From Anaeramoeba flamelloides (taxonomy: Eukaryota > Metamonada > Anaeramoebidae), in assembly GCA_027625915.1 (NCBI GenBank), contig JANTQA010000048.1:4340001-4404000 (forward strand): a DNA stretch of 64,000 bases, written 5' to 3'. Below, one piece after another: positions 60,637 through 64,000 of the stretch; position 1 is the first letter of the stretch; each line of letters starts with the position of its first letter. The notes beneath the pieces were generated by a model. It did no database searches. It worked only from the letters and a program-made list of their open reading frames with translations, and had not been told where the DNA came from. The position numbers and the translations under genes were made by a program.

Positions 60637-63600
60637 TTTTGTTTATTTTTTTTTAAAATTAAAAAAACTTAAAAAGCAAAATAATCAAAAAAATAAATTT
60701 AATAAATGATTAGGTTTTTAATTGACTTAAAAATAAGTCAAAAAACATTGAAATTTTTCATGGATTTAAGTGAAGGTTTGAAAGAATTATTTTGGAAAAT
60801 AATCTCAAAAGATCTAGGTTATTTAATAAATTTTTTAAGAAGAAAAGGTTGGTGTTTTTATTTTGTAATCCAAAAACTTGATTGCAGAGGATTTCAAATT
60901 TTAAATTTTAAAAAATGACATAATAATTTCATAAAGAAAAATTTTTGGTTTTTTTATATAAGGTAGATTTCAATTTAAATGAATTCTGATTTGGTATTTT
61001 GTCTTTTTTGAGTTTTAAAGCCATTAAACCTTTCTATTGATTTTATAAACTCTTTTTTTTATTATTTATCAAATTCTTTTGATCAATTATTTGGTTATCT
61101 TCAAACTAATAGATTCGACCTAAATTCGGTTATCATATAATTTAAGTTGGATCCTAAAATTTAAGTATTTGAAATCTTGAACAAGTTTATGTCTTTAGAA
61201 AAAACTTAAGTTTCTTATTATTGTGAACTAAAACAATTTCTATATATAATATTACCAAAAAGATATTAATTACATTATCATCATGTTGAATTTCCTTCAT
61301 ACATAAATGTTGTCTTACCCACTAAAAAATATAATATAATAATATCCTTCTTTCTGGTGAAAAAAATTAAAACAAAGTATAATTATTATTCTGAAGGTTT
61401 TACGAATAAAAATTTTAAGTTTATTAAATAAAAAATTAGAATATTTTACTGTTTTTTGTTGTATAAGCATCAATTTCTCCAATTTGGAGTAAACTGTGTA
61501 TTTTAGTACAGGAATTAATTAAATTCAATTTAATACAATTTATGGTTGTTTTATAACATTTGATCTTTTTACATAGCACTGATTTGGTTAAATTACTTTT
61601 TGGAATATTAACTCAATATGAAATGAAAAAAAAAAAAAAAAAAAAAAACCCTTTAGATCTCAAGATATACTAATAAAGTTAGAATTCAAAACCCCAAAAA
61701 AGTATTCAAAATATAACCATTCACAACCATTTGAATTTTTAAGTGTTTTTTTTTAGTTTCACGATTTTTTTCAAAAAATCTATTGATTTTTCATTGGCTA
61801 TTTTTAGAAATCTATCATTAATGACATTTTGAATTTTTTTAATAAGAATTAGGCATTATTAAGTAAAGACAAAAAAAAAAAGGATTTTATGAAGGAAAAT
61901 TTAAACATAAATAGATGTAATATTTAAAACTATACTAATAATCCTAAATTTCAATCTTACAAAATAAATCAATAAGTAGACAATCAATATTTTTTTAAAA
62001 ATACTTATTTATTAACCCTGGAATGATCAAGTAAGTAAATGGTAATAAAAAATTGATTTTTGAGTATTACAGGGCTGAAGATTGAAGAATTAAGTTATTG
62101 TATAATAAATATACCATTTACCCAAATAAATCAATTTATAACATTGAAAGTTAAAATGTCAAAAAAAATCAATTATCAAGAGAGTAATTGATAAATTAAA
62201 TGAAGCCAAATAGATCAAAAACTATTCTAGACTAAAACTATGATTTTCGAATATTTGTATGTTTACTTATTTTTTAAAAAGTCAAAAGAAAATTTTATTT
62301 CATTTTTAATAATTTTCTAAATCGAATAACCAATTATAAATCATCTATTGGTGATTTCGTGGAAAAATTATGTTTTCCTGAAAATTATTATTTTTATTTA
62401 TAGATTGTTCTTTTTTCACAAAAATTTCAGCGAATATTCCTTTTATAAACTCAATAATTTATTATTTTTTCAAAATATTATATATTTATATCTAAACTTG
62501 TTACCTTACAATTGATCTATAAAAAATTATTAAATGGAAATGATTTGTAATAAAAAATATTTCAAAATAGTTCATTCTTATTGTCATTTTTAGAATATTT
62601 ATCTTGAATTCTTCTTGTATTTTGTTATTTTTTTTTCAAATCCCAATGTGATTTCTTTCATTTTAATTTGTAAATTAATAGAATTTTAATTAAAATAAGG
62701 TTTCATTAAAGGAAATAAACTTACCTTTTTACCCAATCCACAATGTAGAATATATTATTTTTATATTAATTAGTTGATACACCATAATCATAATAATAAA
62801 CAATTAAGTTTTGTAAAAAAATAAAACTGAGATATTTAAATCTTTCGGATAATATTCTAATATTTTTATGATATTTTACAAAAAATCTGCTTTAATTTTT
62901 TTTAATAGCCTTTTCTTTTTTAGTTAGAGTCATATATTACAATTTTATGAGGATAAATTTTTTTTTAAAAAAATAACAAATATACAATGTAAAATATCTG
63001 TAATTATATATTTATTACCCTATCTACTTATTGAACCATGCTTAGAATTTATTCATAAAGCACAATTTGGCTTTTGGAAAAAACTATAATGATAGTATTG
63101 TAGTATTAAGCAGTATATATATAATTGGATAAAATCAAATAATAAAAATGGAAAAAATAAAATGAAAAAATATTCTAATTCAAATCGCTAATTTTTTTGT
63201 CTCAATAAGTTTTAAAATAATTTAAAAACAATCAAAAAATTTATTTTAAACAAAATTATGAAAAAAAATTTTTATTAAATTATTATCAAGGTGAAGTACT
63301 CTGTATATTCCTAGGGGATATATTATCTTCTTTTTTATATGATCTTATTTCAAATTTATTTTTATTAATAATAAAAAAAACCCATGTCAAATGTTTCCAT
63401 TGATGATTAAATTCTCATTAGAAAAGGAAATATACTTTATTTAAATCAAATAAATTGAGAATTAATTTTAATATATCAAATGATGACACAATTTAGATTA
63501 TAACTCAATCAAGAAAAACATAAAACTCAATTTTTATTAAATATCAAATATTTGCGAATTTATTTGTAAAAAATTCACGTTAAGTATATATTCTGAAAAA

Positions 63601-64000
63601 GAAAAAAGTAACTTGAAACAATCATTCAATAATAATTATCAAAATAAAATATTGAAAATTAGATTATTTAAATCTTTTATATTAATTCAACTAATATATA
63701 TAGTTTTAAACAAATATAATTTTACAATAACAACGATAATTTTTTTCCCATTCTTGTATTAATTTATACCTAACTGAAATATGGAAAATAAACAGAAATA
63801 TACAAATTCTTATTTACAAAACATATTTTTAAATTGAAATTTTGATAATTTCAGAAAATAAAAAGAAATTAAAATTCAAAAATAAATTAAAAAATTATTT
63901 CTGTCTTATTTCAAAAAATTAATAAAATTTAATCAAAGAATAAAAAATCCAATTAACTGGAATCTAAATAATTTAGCCTCCCTTAAAAAAATATTTTATA
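60637..64000. other. Intergenic, upstream of eIF5B
   Basis: No gene, RNA gene or bounded repeat can be supported. The region is A/T runs with only short chance open frames. The eIF5B promoter should lie just right of 60636 but shows no diagnostic motif. Confidence 0.4.

Noticed and set aside
1-64000. tRNA, rRNA, CRISPR, or viral-type elements
   Set aside because: I scanned for cloverleaf-like G/C islands, spaced identical repeats and reverse transcriptase or capsid-like motifs and saw none that hold up by eye. A covariance or profile search was not possible here.

Overview
This window is strongly AT-rich eukaryotic nuclear DNA with low gene density: five conserved genes, one long lineage-specific gene, and large stretches of repeats and homopolymers. 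Introns are GT-AG, and two are very large (about 5.2 kb and 4.4 kb). The proteins carry long Lys/Glu low-complexity tracts (KKKKK, EKEKEK, GKGKGK). This points to a free-living protist. The style reminds me of Anaeramoeba-like genomes, but that is an inference from composition, not a match. Stop codons and splice signals fit the standard genetic code. I found no rRNA, tRNA, CRISPR array, or capsid or envelope genes.

Layout. 1-7.4 kb: intergenic dispersed repeats. 7.4-14.7 kb (+): TAF5 (TFIID subunit) in four exons with a 5.2 kb repeat-filled last intron. 17.2-17.8 kb (-): RNA polymerase III subunit RPC9/CRCP; a nearly perfect 192-bp inverted duplication begins 71 bp upstream of it. 18.5-21.3 kb: repeats. 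21.3-31.2 kb (-): one gene of about 1290 codons in seven exons with a 4.4 kb intron, an unrecognised helical-repeat-like protein whose N-terminal half repeats an 'F..F..A...W' motif. 31.2-36.6 kb: repeats, nested MITEs and a foldback element. 36.6-37.5 kb (+): TFIIE beta (GTF2E2). 37.5-42.3 kb: MITEs and simple sequence. 42.3-45.0 kb (-): hormone-sensitive-lipase-type hydrolase. 45-56.6 kb: repeat-rich, with a MITE cluster, a palindromic element and a decayed Tc1/mariner (DD34E) transposon. 56.6-60.6 kb (-): a small broken ORF and then eIF5B. 60.6-64 kb: no gene seen.

Three of the conserved genes serve basal transcription (TAF5, RPC9, TFIIE beta) and one serves ribosomal subunit joining (eIF5B). 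They are unlinked housekeeping genes on both strands with separate flanks, so I see no operon-like logic. In both the long solenoid-like gene and eIF5B the reading frame is interrupted only by a pair of compensating one-base shifts in A-runs, which looks more like homopolymer-length error in the assembly than gene death.

The least-explained content is the mobile DNA. At least seven short non-coding element families are present, several flanked by TA dinucleotides as expected for Tc1/mariner-type insertion. One family (E) keeps a conserved inner core while its outer terminal repeat is replaced from copy to copy by different sequences, each usually arranged as a tandem doublet. One MITE sits inside another repeat whose second copy preserves the empty site.
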